The notes below the pieces were generated by a model. That model worked only from the letters and a program-made list of their open reading frames with translations. It made no database searches and was not told the DNA's origin. Positions 7,653-15,875 of a stretch of 19,307 bases of DNA are shown one piece after another. Source of the stretch: Prevotellaceae bacterium (GTDB lineage: Bacteria; Bacteroidota; Bacteroidia; Bacteroidales; UBA932); assembly GCA_031257455.1 (NCBI GenBank), contig JAIROQ010000060.1:1-19307 (forward strand), written 5' to 3'. The translations under genes were made by a program, and so were the position numbers. Position 1 is the first letter of the stretch; the number at the start of each line of letters is the position of its first letter.

Positions 7653-8798
7653 CATAACGCCCATGACCTGCGCGAAGGCATACATGCGTCCTAAAAACGA
7701 ATAGCCCGGATTGTAGGTTTTATTTACATCGTCAAGCATCAGGCGTCCGTGATCTATGCGCATCGGGATATGGGGATTTTCACGTTCAAAAATGCGTACA
7801 AGTTCTATCACTTTCCCGCGTCCTTCGAGGTGCGAGGCTTCGAGGACATAGCCATCGGCATCGACTTCGGTACTGCGGAGATGCACAAAATGCGTCCGCT
7901 TGGCAAACCGCTGCGCCAGCGTGATTACATCATTATGCAACCCTGAACTCAACGAGCCGGCGCAAAAAGTTAATCCGTTATGGGGATTGTCCACCGCATT
8001 CAAAAACCATTCGATGTCTTCTTCTGAGGTAACAATGCGCGGAAGTCCCAATACCGGAAAAGGCGGGTCGTCCGGATGCACGCAGAGGTTTACGCCGCAT
8101 TTTTCAGCTACGGGAACGACCTGTTCCAAAAAATATTTCATATTTGCGCGTAACTGTTCCTTGTCTATGCCATCGTACAAAGCCAGCAGTTGTTTGAAAA
8201 GGTTTACCGGATTTTTTTCGCCTTCGCGGATATTGCCGCTCACGAAGCCCTGTGTTTTGACGATAATCGTATCTATCAATTCGTCTTTTTGGGCTTCGGT
8301 GATGCTCCTGTCCATGTCATAGACCTGCTTCATTATCTTTTCGGGATAATCTTTTTCCGCCCCTTTGCGAGCAAGGATGCAGCAGTCGAAACAGGCAAAT
8401 TTCACCGGATCGAAAAACAGCGAATACGTGCCGTCGCCGTTGGGTTTATGCAGGTCGGTGCGTATCCAGTCGATGACCGGCATAAAGTTATAGCAAACGG
8501 TTTTCACGCCTGCCTTCCCCAGATTTGCGATACTGATTTTATAGTTTTCCAGCAGCCGTTCCCGGTCGCTTCCGCCGTATTTGATGGCTTCCGATACGGG
8601 CAGACTTTCTACTACCGACCAGCGCAGGCCGAACAGTTCTATATAATCTTTGATTTCGCGGATGGCCTCCGCCGTCCATATCTCCCCATTGGGGACGTCG
8701 TGCAATGACGTAACAATACCTTCCACGCCTATCTGCCGGAGCATATCAAGCGTAACAGGGTCTTTTTTTCCAAACCATCTCCATGTTTTTTCCATCAT
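7629..8798 (-). CDS. uxuA: D-mannonate dehydratase
   Basis: A 389-residue UxuA of the TIM-barrel type that dehydrates D-mannonate to 2-keto-3-deoxygluconate (a metal-dependent reaction). Hallmarks are EKTWRWFGKKDPVTL at the start, GIVTSLHDVPNGEIW, CYNFMPVIDWIRTDL (residues about 101-115), LCVHPDDPPFPVLGLPRI, FCAGSLSSG, THFVHLRST and MRIDHGRLM, all typical of this enzyme. Length is normal. Two consecutive ATGs begin the frame, and the second (8795) gives the usual MEKTW start. The final AAVSSGQ is encoded by a 7-base repeat tract rather than a conserved C-terminus. The gene stands 60 bp before the SDR gene and about 230 bp after the DUF6261 gene. Its product feeds KdgK. Confidence 0.96.
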   Translation of the reverse strand: MMEKTWRWFGKKDPVTLDMLRQIGVEGIVTSLHDVPNGEIWTAEAIREIKDYIELFGLRWSVVESLPVSEAIKYGGSDRERLLENYKISIANLGKAGVKTVCYNFMPVIDWIRTDLHKPNGDGTYSLFFDPVKFACFDCCILARKGAEKDYPEKIMKQVYDMDRSITEAQKDELIDTIIVKTQGFVSGNIREGEKNPVNLFKQLLALYDGIDKEQLRANMKYFLEQVVPVAEKCGVNLCVHPDDPPFPVLGLPRIVTSEEDIEWFLNAVDNPHNGLTFCAGSLSSGLHNDVITLAQRFAKRTHFVHLRSTEVDADGYVLEASHLEGRGKVIELVRIFERENPHIPMRIDHGRLMLDDVNKTYNPGYSFLGRMYAFAQVMGVMAAVSSGQ

Positions 8799-8803
8799 TT
8801 TCT

Positions 8804-9026
8804 TATTTACTATTTTTTTATTGACTATTGACTATTTTTTATTGACTATTTTTTTATTGACTATTTACTATTTTGGCTGGCGCGTCAATTATTCAAAATT
8901 CAAAATTAAGGGTTTCTACCAACATGCCGTCCCTACGGGACGAGAAGAAAACTTTCTGCATATTATATATATTTCTACTACTGATTTGCATAATATAATA
9001 GTAAATAGTAAATAAAAAAACAGTCA
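8804..9026. repeat. Composite palindrome with type-1 core, carrying a second inserted element
   Basis: The left arm (8804-8873) contains ATTGACT and ATTTACT units. The core GGCTGGCGCGTCAATT lies at 8875-8890. The inverted arm (about 8998-9026, ATAGTAAATAGTAAAT and CAGTCAA) is displaced by roughly 105 bp of different sequence, which holds a short GC-rich hairpin (8928-8942) and an A/T-rich stretch with TATTATATATA. It fills the 232-bp space between the DUF6261 stop and the uxuA start. No gene and no recognisable Bacteroidota -33/-7 promoter is seen. Confidence 0.8.
8928..8942. repeat. Short perfect hairpin CGTCCC-TAC-GGGACG
   Basis: A 6-bp GC-rich stem with a 3-base loop, preceded by TTTCTACCAACATGC. 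I recall similar 'ctaccaa..tgccgtccctacgggac' sequences scattered in Bacteroidota intergenic regions, so it is probably a separate small repeat lying inside the larger palindrome. No U-run follows, so it is not a convincing terminator. Confidence 0.6.
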
Positions 9027-9030
9027 ATTT

Positions 9031-10002
9031 TCAAACTGTTCTTATTATATTAAACGTAGTCGTGATTTCGCCGGCATATTTGCCGATGCCTTTAATAATA
9101 AGCGTAGCCGTGCCCGGATTTATGTTGTTTTGGTAGGCAACGGTAAAATCTTCGCTGAATACGGGGTACAGCATTATTTGTTTACCTTCCCGCTCTACCA
9201 TGAGCGTCAATTCGGGCAGGACGAATACCGGCTTGCCGGTGAACGGCTGTTCGGGTATCGCGCCGATAGCTGACGGCGTAATGTCGATACGTGCGTGCAG
9301 GCGTCCGTAGTGTTCGTGTACAAGGGTATTGTAGTGATCGACCAGCACGTTGAATGGGGTGATAAATTCGCGATAAGGACCTGCCCCGTTCAGTATGATC
9401 AGCGCGATATCGCGATTGGTGACTTTGCGCAATGCTTCGTCAGTTTGGCGGTTTGCCGCTCTGGAGCTTATGGCAGGTTTGTCGACTTTTTCCTGAGTAG
9501 CATCGTCCACATAGATTTTGAACTCTTCGTTCCGGTCATACAGTTCATTAATCCACCGGGAAAGCCCCAGCGCCATTACGGATCCCCGATAGGCATCGCT
9601 TCGCAGCCTTACCACCAGACTGTCGATATCTGCCGTTTCACCGTCATAGTCGGCTTTCGTTACGTTGCCATAAACTTCGAGCAGGTTATGAACATGTACG
9701 GCATGGTCGCGTATCATAGGATCGAAATCCTTCATGCTGTTGCGTACGACAGCGGTCATGCCCATATAGGTCTTGTCGCGGGCATGGTCGGCATTGGCTT
9801 TCTTTTGCGTATATTCGCTTTTGCGAAGCCATTTGTAAACTGTTTCTTCCTGATCCACCGCCATCCCATAGGCTACAATCAAATCGTGATCGCCGATTAC
9901 CGGCTCACACTTCAGGCAGAGCTGGTAGGACAGTTTGTGAAATTCCAAATGATCGGAAATGTTGAAGTGACTCAGGTCTGGTTTTCTTAAAATTGTTTCC
10001 AT
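9031..10002 (-). CDS. DUF6261-type protein of unknown function
   Basis: A 323-residue protein without a signal peptide or membrane segment, predicted cytoplasmic. The N-terminal half looks alpha-helical, with many charged residues and regularly spaced short helices. The last 80 or so residues (PFTGKPVFVLPELTLMVEREGKQIML onward) look like beta strands, resembling a small Ig-like or beta-sandwich tail. The start METILRKPDLSHFNISDHLEFH matches what I remember of the DUF6261 family, which is largely confined to Bacteroidota; no biochemical role is known to me. It sits within the xylan/glucuronate operon between the GH43-GH8 fusion and uxuA, but its relation to sugar use is unproven. A 42-bp tandem array lies about 80 bp upstream of its start, a possible regulatory or recombination region. 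Confidence 0.75.
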   Translation of the reverse strand: METILRKPDLSHFNISDHLEFHKLSYQLCLKCEPVIGDHDLIVAYGMAVDQEETVYKWLRKSEYTQKKANADHARDKTYMGMTAVVRNSMKDFDPMIRDHAVHVHNLLEVYGNVTKADYDGETADIDSLVVRLRSDAYRGSVMALGLSRWINELYDRNEEFKIYVDDATQEKVDKPAISSRAANRQTDEALRKVTNRDIALIILNGAGPYREFITPFNVLVDHYNTLVHEHYGRLHARIDITPSAIGAIPEQPFTGKPVFVLPELTLMVEREGKQIMLYPVFSEDFTVAYQNNINPGTATLIIKGIGKYAGEITTTFNIIRTV

Positions 10003-10082
10003 TTTTTTTAATTTAATTTGATTAATTAGTTATTTTATATTTTTTATTTTATAGTTTTTATTTATAGTTTCCGGTCTGTTCC

Positions 10083-10260
10083 GTCTGAAATTTTCAGAAG
10101 TCTGCCGGAATTCCGACTTGTTCTGTCTGAAATTTTCAGAAGTCTGCCGGAATTCCGACTTGTTCTGTCTGAAATTTTCAGAAGTCTGCCGGAATTCCGA
10201 CTTGTTCCGTCTGAAATTTTCAGAAGTCTGCCGGAATTCCGACTTGTTACGTCTGAAATC
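10083..10260. repeat. 42-bp tandem array, four full copies plus a partial
   Basis: Units run 10083-10124, 10125-10166, 10167-10208 and 10209-10250, with a partial copy (GTCTGAAAT) starting at 10251. The first 40 bases are the same in all four; only the last two vary (CT, CT, CC, AC). Each unit contains two palindromes: CTGAAATTTTCAG and CGGAATTCCG, the latter also part of an imperfect AGTC...GACT stem. The period is 42 bp, close to four helical turns and divisible by three, so frames stay open through it. Copies are contiguous with no spacers, so it is not CRISPR. It lies in the 283-bp gap between the DUF6261 start and the GH43-GH8 stop. Confidence 0.95.
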
Positions 10261-10308
10261 ATTAAATCATTAAATCTTTAAATCTTTAATTCTTTAAATC
10301 TTTAAATA
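10256..10308. repeat. 8-base-period A/T tract (ATTAAATC / TTTAAATC)
   Basis: Six or so consecutive 8-base units (ATTAAATC twice, then TTTAAATC variants) follow directly after the 42-bp array and run into the GH43-GH8 stop codon (TAA at 10286-10288). The last residues of that protein (about KDLKN) are encoded by the tract. There is no inverted partner. The sequence 10003-10082 is A/T-rich and shows no gene or clear promoter. Confidence 0.8.
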
Positions 10309-13210
10309 TAATTTTATAATTTCCGCTCAGGTGCATAAATGCGAACAGTTGCAGCAGGCCGTCATAATAAGCGTCAAAATAGCCGTCATCGTAGGGTTTG
10401 TTTTCGGCCTTCCAGAAATGGTCGATAAATTCATGGCTTTTGGCATGCTCGCAGACAAGCGATACGGCGGCGGCAGTGGCTACCAGCCCCAGCGAATGAC
10501 GCAGTTTCATTTTCCCGCCGGCGGGAAGTATCCACCATACCGGGCTGCCGTCCATGTTATACTGGTCAACAAAGCTGTTTATCCCTTGCAGGTAAAGGAA
10601 ATTCTGGAATTTATGACCATATTCGCGCTGCCATTCCCTGTCGGCGCAGCTCCACGAGTAGTCCAGCGCAATGTTCATCGGCACGCGCCAGGAGTCGAAA
10701 CGGAAGGCCTCATTGCGCATAACCATCCCGTTGGGAAGCCTGTTTTCCCTCACCGAACCGTCAAATTCATTCTGGTCGGGATTGAGCGCCGTAACGGGGT
10801 GAACGGATTTGTGCAGGTATTCGCGGGCTTTTGCGGCGCATTCATACCAGAAATCGGAGCGGCCATCGTCCGCCCAGCGCGCCCACACTTCATAGAACGC
10901 GGGAATATGATAGGACGGGTCGGTAAAAGTAGCGCCCCAGAAGGCTTCGGGCGTAAAGTTGATAAGTTTGTGCGCGGTGTCGATGAAATTGGTAATGCCG
11001 CTGTCGCCGGCGTTTTTGGCAAAGGCGCAGTTAAGGATATGTTGCGCTTCTTTCAGGTAATTGATTTCGCCGTCATTTCCCCAGCGGTTGGAAGCGAAGA
11101 GCAGGGCGGTAACGTAGTACAGTTCGCCGTCAGAAGCCGGGCCTTCGGCATTTCGTACGCCGTCAATTTTACAGCTCCATGCGAAATAGCCCTTGTAGCG
11201 TCCTTCCTTATGCTGCCTGTACCTGACGCCCCACCGCCAGAGTTTGTCGAAAATATCCCTGCGGTCGAACTGTACGGCAATCATCAGTCCGTACGACATT
11301 CCTTCGGTGCGGACATCGGAATTTTTCAGGTCGGATATGTACGCCATCGAATCGCCGACTTCAAAATACACTTTATTTTCGCCTTCAAATACCTGATGAA
11401 ATAAATCCTTCCGTTTCGCGTCTATTTCCTTTTCGGAATAACCGGCTTCGGCAAAGAGGTTGCGGTATTTTTTGGTTTCAAAAGCGCCCTTGTCCCATGC
11501 CTTTAATTTTTCTTTTTGCGGCGCGGGACTGGCATAAATATACACTCCCAACGTTACGCCCGTGAAGCCGCCGGCGACTTGGGTGCTTAAATTTTTGGCG
11601 TCTGCATTTTCGACTATGGTTGTCCAGTTTTCGCCTTTGTCATACGAAACCAGAAACGAATATTTATCTTTATTCCCGGCTACTTTTAATGTTAACGGCG
11701 CGTTGACATAAGCATCCGGTATTTCCACTTCGGCCAGCCGCGCCACCGTTCCCTGCGAGCGGTCGAGGATGATACACGGCTTGCCCTGTTCGTTCACACT
11801 TTTTCCGAATACGAAATTATGGGACTGGTTCTGGTAACATACCAACCCGGCCATATCGCCTTCTTTCGCGGGCGTATAATCCACTTCGGTTTGCGCCTCG
11901 AAGGTTAAGTGCTGTTGCCGCACGCCGGCAAAGGCGGGATGCGCTACTTCGTAAATGTTATGGGCGGTGGATTTTATTTCGAGTTTACCGTCCGCAAGCG
12001 TCCACCATGCCGTTTCCGGCGGGGTGCGGAGAAACAGCCACCGGAGGTCTAACGCATCCGTGTCGAACTCGTCGCGCCATTCAAAGTTGCCTTTGTAACT
12101 GCCGGCTTCCGGCGACAGTCCCTGCTTTGCGACCACGTAGGGTATAGTCGCGCCTTTGGGCAATATCACCGGATATCCGTCCTGCCATGTTACCGGCAGC
12201 AAAAAGGTTTCGCGTCCCGTATTGAAAAAATTGTCTTCATAAGGGCGGCAGGCAAGGAACACAGCCCACCAGTCGCCTTCGGGCGTTTGCACCAGATCCG
12301 CATGTCCTGCACAGGTAACCGGATTAGGCCGGTCGGCGGGCAAATCGCGTTGCGTAAGAATGGGGTTATTTTTCCAGGGAATATAAGGCCCCCGCACATT
12401 ATCGGCACGGAAAATCACTTCGGAGTGCTGGTCGCTCGTTCCGCCTTCGGCGCACATCAGATAATAGTAACCGTTGATTTTATACAGGTGCGGCGCTTCA
12501 ATCCATATCGGGTGTTTGGATTTATCGGTACCGCCGTCCACAATACATATTTTTTCGCCTGCAATCGAATCGTTTTCCACGTCGAACTCACGCAGCCAGA
12601 TAGCGCGGTGTCCGTTCCATTCGGGTTTTCCGGGCGGATCGTCGTTATGCACCACGTATCCTTTTCCATCGTCATCAAAGAAAATATCCGGGTCAATGCC
12701 GTTAATGTGCAAAGGAATGGGGTCGCTCCAGTTTTGTTCCATCGGGTCTTTTGTTTTTACTATAAAATTCCCGAGTACATCCACGAGCGTATTGATCATA
12801 TAAAACGTTTCGTTACGGGGATTGTAGCGAATGGTCGGCGCATACACGCCGCCGCTGAGCCGGACGCCGGCTTTTATATCGAGTTGAGACGGACGGTCCA
12901 GCACATGCCCCAACTGCACCCAATTGACCAAATCGGTACTGTGGAAAATCGGTATGCCCGGATAATACGAAAACGAAGACGTGACCAGATAATAATCGTT
13001 GCCCTTGCGACAAATGCTCGGGTCGGGATAAAATCCGCTCAAAACGGGATTTTGGTATTCTTTGGAAGCATCCACTGTTCCAAAAGTAGCGTCCGCCCCT
13101 TTGTAGCCAAAATAGCTGAACACGGCGGTATCATTACCGGTATGGCTGCACGAAATCGCGGCTGCCATACATGCGCTCGCCAGCGCAATTTTAAAGAATA
13201 ATTTTTTCAT
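10286..13210 (-). CDS. GH43-GH8 fusion: beta-xylosidase/arabinofuranosidase plus exo-oligoxylanase, lipoprotein
   Basis: A 974-residue two-enzyme protein. Residues 1-21 form a lipoprotein signal with probable lipidated Cys21 (AAAISC). Residues about 50-350 are a GH43 five-bladed propeller: D63 in YPDPS (base), D173 in GIDPDIF, E238 in WIEAPHLY (acid). Residues about 375-575 are the beta-sandwich that follows many GH43 xylosidases. Residues about 583-974 are a complete GH8 domain closest to reducing-end-xylose-releasing exo-oligoxylanase (Rex): NLFAEAGYSEKEID, E636 in TEGMSYG (acid), ASDGE (692-696) and D839 in FRFDSWRVPMN (base). Together they could trim xylo-oligosaccharides from both ends at the cell envelope. 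Exact GH43 specificity is uncertain. The C-terminal KDLKN comes from a repeat tract. Confidence 0.9.
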   Translation of the reverse strand: MKKLFFKIALASACMAAAISCSHTGNDTAVFSYFGYKGADATFGTVDASKEYQNPVLSGFYPDPSICRKGNDYYLVTSSFSYYPGIPIFHSTDLVNWVQLGHVLDRPSQLDIKAGVRLSGGVYAPTIRYNPRNETFYMINTLVDVLGNFIVKTKDPMEQNWSDPIPLHINGIDPDIFFDDDGKGYVVHNDDPPGKPEWNGHRAIWLREFDVENDSIAGEKICIVDGGTDKSKHPIWIEAPHLYKINGYYYLMCAEGGTSDQHSEVIFRADNVRGPYIPWKNNPILTQRDLPADRPNPVTCAGHADLVQTPEGDWWAVFLACRPYEDNFFNTGRETFLLPVTWQDGYPVILPKGATIPYVVAKQGLSPEAGSYKGNFEWRDEFDTDALDLRWLFLRTPPETAWWTLADGKLEIKSTAHNIYEVAHPAFAGVRQQHLTFEAQTEVDYTPAKEGDMAGLVCYQNQSHNFVFGKSVNEQGKPCIILDRSQGTVARLAEVEIPDAYVNAPLTLKVAGNKDKYSFLVSYDKGENWTTIVENADAKNLSTQVAGGFTGVTLGVYIYASPAPQKEKLKAWDKGAFETKKYRNLFAEAGYSEKEIDAKRKDLFHQVFEGENKVYFEVGDSMAYISDLKNSDVRTEGMSYGLMIAVQFDRRDIFDKLWRWGVRYRQHKEGRYKGYFAWSCKIDGVRNAEGPASDGELYYVTALLFASNRWGNDGEINYLKEAQHILNCAFAKNAGDSGITNFIDTAHKLINFTPEAFWGATFTDPSYHIPAFYEVWARWADDGRSDFWYECAAKAREYLHKSVHPVTALNPDQNEFDGSVRENRLPNGMVMRNEAFRFDSWRVPMNIALDYSWSCADREWQREYGHKFQNFLYLQGINSFVDQYNMDGSPVWWILPAGGKMKLRHSLGLVATAAAVSLVCEHAKSHEFIDHFWKAENKPYDDGYFDAYYDGLLQLFAFMHLSGNYKIIFKDLKN

Positions 13211-13346
13211 AATTTACTATTTTATTATTGACTGTTTTTTTATTAACTATTTACTATTGACTATTTACTATTTCTATTGACTGTTTTTTTATTGACTATT
13301 TACTATTACGCGTCAATAGTAAATAGTCAATAAAAAAATAGTCAAT
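13211..13346. repeat. Composite palindrome, TATTGAC/TATTTAC arms, short type-1 core
   Basis: The left arm (about 13211-13307) consists of ATTTACT, ATTGACT and ATTGACTG units with T-runs. The core ACGCGTCA lies at 13308-13315. The right arm (13313-13346) reads AATAGTAAATAGTCAATA then ATAGTCAAT. It fills the spacer between GH67 and the GH43-GH8 gene and provides the GH67 stop codon (TGA, 13342-13344). No gene is seen. Confidence 0.85.
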
Positions 13347-15405
13347 GTTTATAGTTATTTCTAAGCGCGTCTTCCTGTGTGAACCATACCCTGTATAAAT
13401 CATCCAGCTTGTGTATGGGGCGCTCTATATCGTAAGGTATGGGAAGTTTGGAAAATGTCTGGAAATATAACAAACAGGCGTCTTTCCACCACACGGCGTC
13501 TTTTGTCTGTATTTGCAGTTTCGATTGCACGTCTGCAAAGCGTTCGGCATCGACATAGTGTTCCAGCCTGTCCCATGCTTTTTGCAAATCGCGCGCTTCC
13601 CGCACGCCACGATCGTAACGGTAACAAAGTTCGTCCCACAGGGTGTTTCCCGATTTCAATTTATACGTCCATGCCACATGGTGAAACCACAGTAACAGGT
13701 TTTCGGGGCAGCGGGCAATGTCGCCGTAGATTTCATTCAGTGGCGGGAAATATTGCGACACGGCATCGCTTCCGGCGCCGGTACGGTCAAACCCTACGCC
13801 AATGGTATCGGCTTTGTGATAATATACGGGCATCCAGTCGAGCCGTCCTCCGGGATAGAAGCCCCAGGGTTGCGGCCCGTAGTGGGCATTGAAAGAAAAG
13901 ATGTGGTGCAACCCGAGCGGCATCATGTAATCAACGCACGCCTCACGCGAAGCCAGCATCAGTTCCTTTGCCGGACGGATAAAATTTTCATCGGCAGTAA
14001 AGGTCATCCGCAGCCATTCATCGGCGATTTGTTCCGAAGTCAGTTCATGATTCCATGCGAGGCGTCCGAAGGCGTACCAGTTGGCCTGCGCGAAGTGGTG
14101 TCCGCACCAGTTCGTACTGTCGCCGGTATTGGCCACGCCGGCAATGGCGGTTACCTTTGCCGGGCGCAGCGTCCCGTCCGTAATTTTCGCTACGGTAGAA
14201 CCCGGTCCATTCGCATACGTATCGCTTTCGAGCGTTTCCTTGAAAAGCGGCGCAAGATATACCAAATGGTTGGAGAAACCGAGATATTCCTGCGTAACTT
14301 GAAACTCTATCATCTCCTGCGTATGCTGCAATGCGCCGAACAGCGGACTGAAAGGCTCGCGCGGCTGGAAATCCACAGGGCCGTTTTTTATCTGGATAAT
14401 CACGTTGTCGCGGAATTTTCCGTCAAGAGGAACAAACTCCTGATACGCCTGTTTGGCGCGGTCTTCTTTCGTGGGACTGTACACGAACGCCCGCCACATG
14501 ACAATGCCTTTATACGGTTTCAGCGCATCGGCCAGCATGTTTGCGCCATCGGCATGGGTGCGTCCGTAGTCCTGCGGCCCCGACTGTCCTTCGGAGTTCG
14601 CTTTTACCAGAAAACCGCCGAAATCGGGAATGAGCGCATAGATTTCCTTTACCTTGTTTTTCCACCATTGTATTACTTCTTTATTCAGCGGGTCGGCGTC
14701 CGGCAAGCCGCCGAGCGTTTTAGGCGAAGCGAAATTCACCGACAAATAAACTTTCAATCCGTAGGGGCGGAATATGCCGGCTATGGCTTTCACCTTTGCC
14801 AGATACTCCGGCGTAAGGATTTGCGGATTGGCATTGACATTATTCAACACCGAGCCATTGATACCGATAGAGGCGTTTGCCCGTGCATATTCCGCATAGC
14901 GGGGCGAAATGGTGTCGGGCAGTCGCTCCCACTCCCATAAAGAACGGCCGGCATAGCCCCGCTCAATGCTCCGGTCGAGGTTGTCCCAATGGTCTAAAAT
15001 TCGGACTTGGTATTTGGGTATTTCCGTTATGCGCAGGTTTTCGGTAAGCGCACCGGTTGCCTGTAAGCGCAACAAATGGTATGCGCCGTAGAGCAGTCCC
15101 TGTTCACCGGCGGCGGTAATGGTAACGCCGGTTTGCGGGTTTCCTGCGAGCGTATAGCCGTCCTTGCCGAGCGCCTGCGTGTCTTTGGCGCGGGCTATCT
15201 TCAACTGTACCGGCGCGCCCCGCCATTGCGTTTGCAGTTCTTTTACCGCTACCGCCACGATAGCGCTTTGTTTGTTCGCGGTTACTTTTGCCTGCGCAGT
15301 GGCGTCTGCACGCAGCCAAAGCCGACTGCCGTCTTCGGCACGCATGTGGAACGATAATGCCACAAATACGAGACCGAGTAATGTTAATAATAATAGTTTT
15401 TTCAT
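13342..15405 (-). CDS. aguA: GH67 alpha-glucuronidase, exported
   Basis: A 687-residue GH67 enzyme that removes (4-O-methyl)glucuronic acid from the terminal xylose of short glucuronoxylan oligosaccharides. The N-terminus is a type I signal peptide (KKLLLLTLLGLVFVALSFHMRA, cleavage near residue 23), suggesting the periplasm. A substrate-independent N-terminal domain (about 25-135) precedes the TIM barrel, entered at YQVRILDHWDNLD. Key residues by homology to characterised GH67 enzymes: acid E272 in KANSEGQSGP, and the two carboxylates D345 (NGPVDFQPRE) and E373 (TQEYLGF). The C-terminal helical region is complete, and length fits the family. It starts 11 bp after a small lipoprotein gene. The 20 bases around its start (AATTATACAGCTATGAAAAA) recur at that lipoprotein's own start. 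Confidence 0.96.
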   Translation of the reverse strand: MKKLLLLTLLGLVFVALSFHMRAEDGSRLWLRADATAQAKVTANKQSAIVAVAVKELQTQWRGAPVQLKIARAKDTQALGKDGYTLAGNPQTGVTITAAGEQGLLYGAYHLLRLQATGALTENLRITEIPKYQVRILDHWDNLDRSIERGYAGRSLWEWERLPDTISPRYAEYARANASIGINGSVLNNVNANPQILTPEYLAKVKAIAGIFRPYGLKVYLSVNFASPKTLGGLPDADPLNKEVIQWWKNKVKEIYALIPDFGGFLVKANSEGQSGPQDYGRTHADGANMLADALKPYKGIVMWRAFVYSPTKEDRAKQAYQEFVPLDGKFRDNVIIQIKNGPVDFQPREPFSPLFGALQHTQEMIEFQVTQEYLGFSNHLVYLAPLFKETLESDTYANGPGSTVAKITDGTLRPAKVTAIAGVANTGDSTNWCGHHFAQANWYAFGRLAWNHELTSEQIADEWLRMTFTADENFIRPAKELMLASREACVDYMMPLGLHHIFSFNAHYGPQPWGFYPGGRLDWMPVYYHKADTIGVGFDRTGAGSDAVSQYFPPLNEIYGDIARCPENLLLWFHHVAWTYKLKSGNTLWDELCYRYDRGVREARDLQKAWDRLEHYVDAERFADVQSKLQIQTKDAVWWKDACLLYFQTFSKLPIPYDIERPIHKLDDLYRVWFTQEDALRNNYKH

Positions 15406-15416
15406 AGCTGTATAAT

Positions 15417-15875
15417 TTAATAGTATTTCCTATAAAGTAAGTAATTCTTCCCATCGTTACAACAAAACTTTATTTCATTTTCCGTAACAGTACAGTTGAC
15501 TATTGTTTTCATTGCATCATAGGACAGTTGAACATCACCAATTTCATTGTCATAAACCTCTGTGGCGGTACCCATAACTGCTTTTGGTAAAAGAGAAAGG
15601 AATATTATATTTATCACCGATTTTCCCAGTGCCGTACTGTCCGTATTAAACTCAAGCGTATAACAATCGCCGCAATCTTTCGGCTCGAGTTCTTTCAGGT
15701 TACATGTTTCCACATCCATGATACCTGCCAGTTTCCACTGTGTGCCTTCTAATGAAACGAATTCATTGTTTTCGCTGTCTTCCCCGCATGAACAGTTTTT
15801 GTCATTCTTTCCACAGGAGAAGCATGCTGCTATAACCAGCAGTATCGCTATTGTTGTTAGAATAATCTTTTTCAT
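15417..15875 (-). CDS. Small Cys-rich lipoprotein, paralogue 1
   Basis: A 152-residue protein with a lipoprotein signal (lipobox IAAC, lipidated C18), then a Cys-rich lead with C21, C28 and C30 (CFSCG...CSCGE). The mature domain begins SLEGTQWKLAGIMDVETCNLKELEPKDC, has a CxxC pair (CGDC), and ends with strands and the NYLLYRK motif. The layout suggests a small lipocalin-like or META-like beta barrel common in Bacteroidota lipoproteins, but I cannot assign a function. It is the nearest of three tandem paralogues to the GH67 gene. Its middle part (IIFLSLLPKAVMGTATEVYDNE) differs strongly from the other two, whereas the first 75 residues are nearly the same. Confidence 0.8.
   Translation of the reverse strand: MKKIILTTIAILLVIAACFSCGKNDKNCSCGEDSENNEFVSLEGTQWKLAGIMDVETCNLKELEPKDCGDCYTLEFNTDSTALGKSVINIIFLSLLPKAVMGTATEVYDNEIGDVQLSYDAMKTIVNCTVTENEIKFCCNDGKNYLLYRKYY

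Noticed and set aside
8804..9030. Promoter region for uxuA
   Set aside because: No TAnnTTTG with an upstream TTTG at proper spacing was seen on the minus strand here or in the other spacers, so no promoter is claimed.
10083..10260. CRISPR array
   Set aside because: The units are contiguous with no unique spacers, and no cas genes are present.
10062..10262. Open frame of 66 codons encoding repeated ISDRTSRNSGRLLK
   Set aside because: It is open only because the 42-bp repeat period is a multiple of three. It lacks any domain or ribosome-binding site, and other frames through the array are open too.
13753..14940. Long plus-strand open frame (395 codons) opposite GH67; similar ones at 10331-11404, 12287-13201 and 18288-19274
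   Set aside because: Each lies antisense to a well-supported glycan enzyme and has the Arg/His/Phe-rich composition of a mirror frame, with no recognisable domain.
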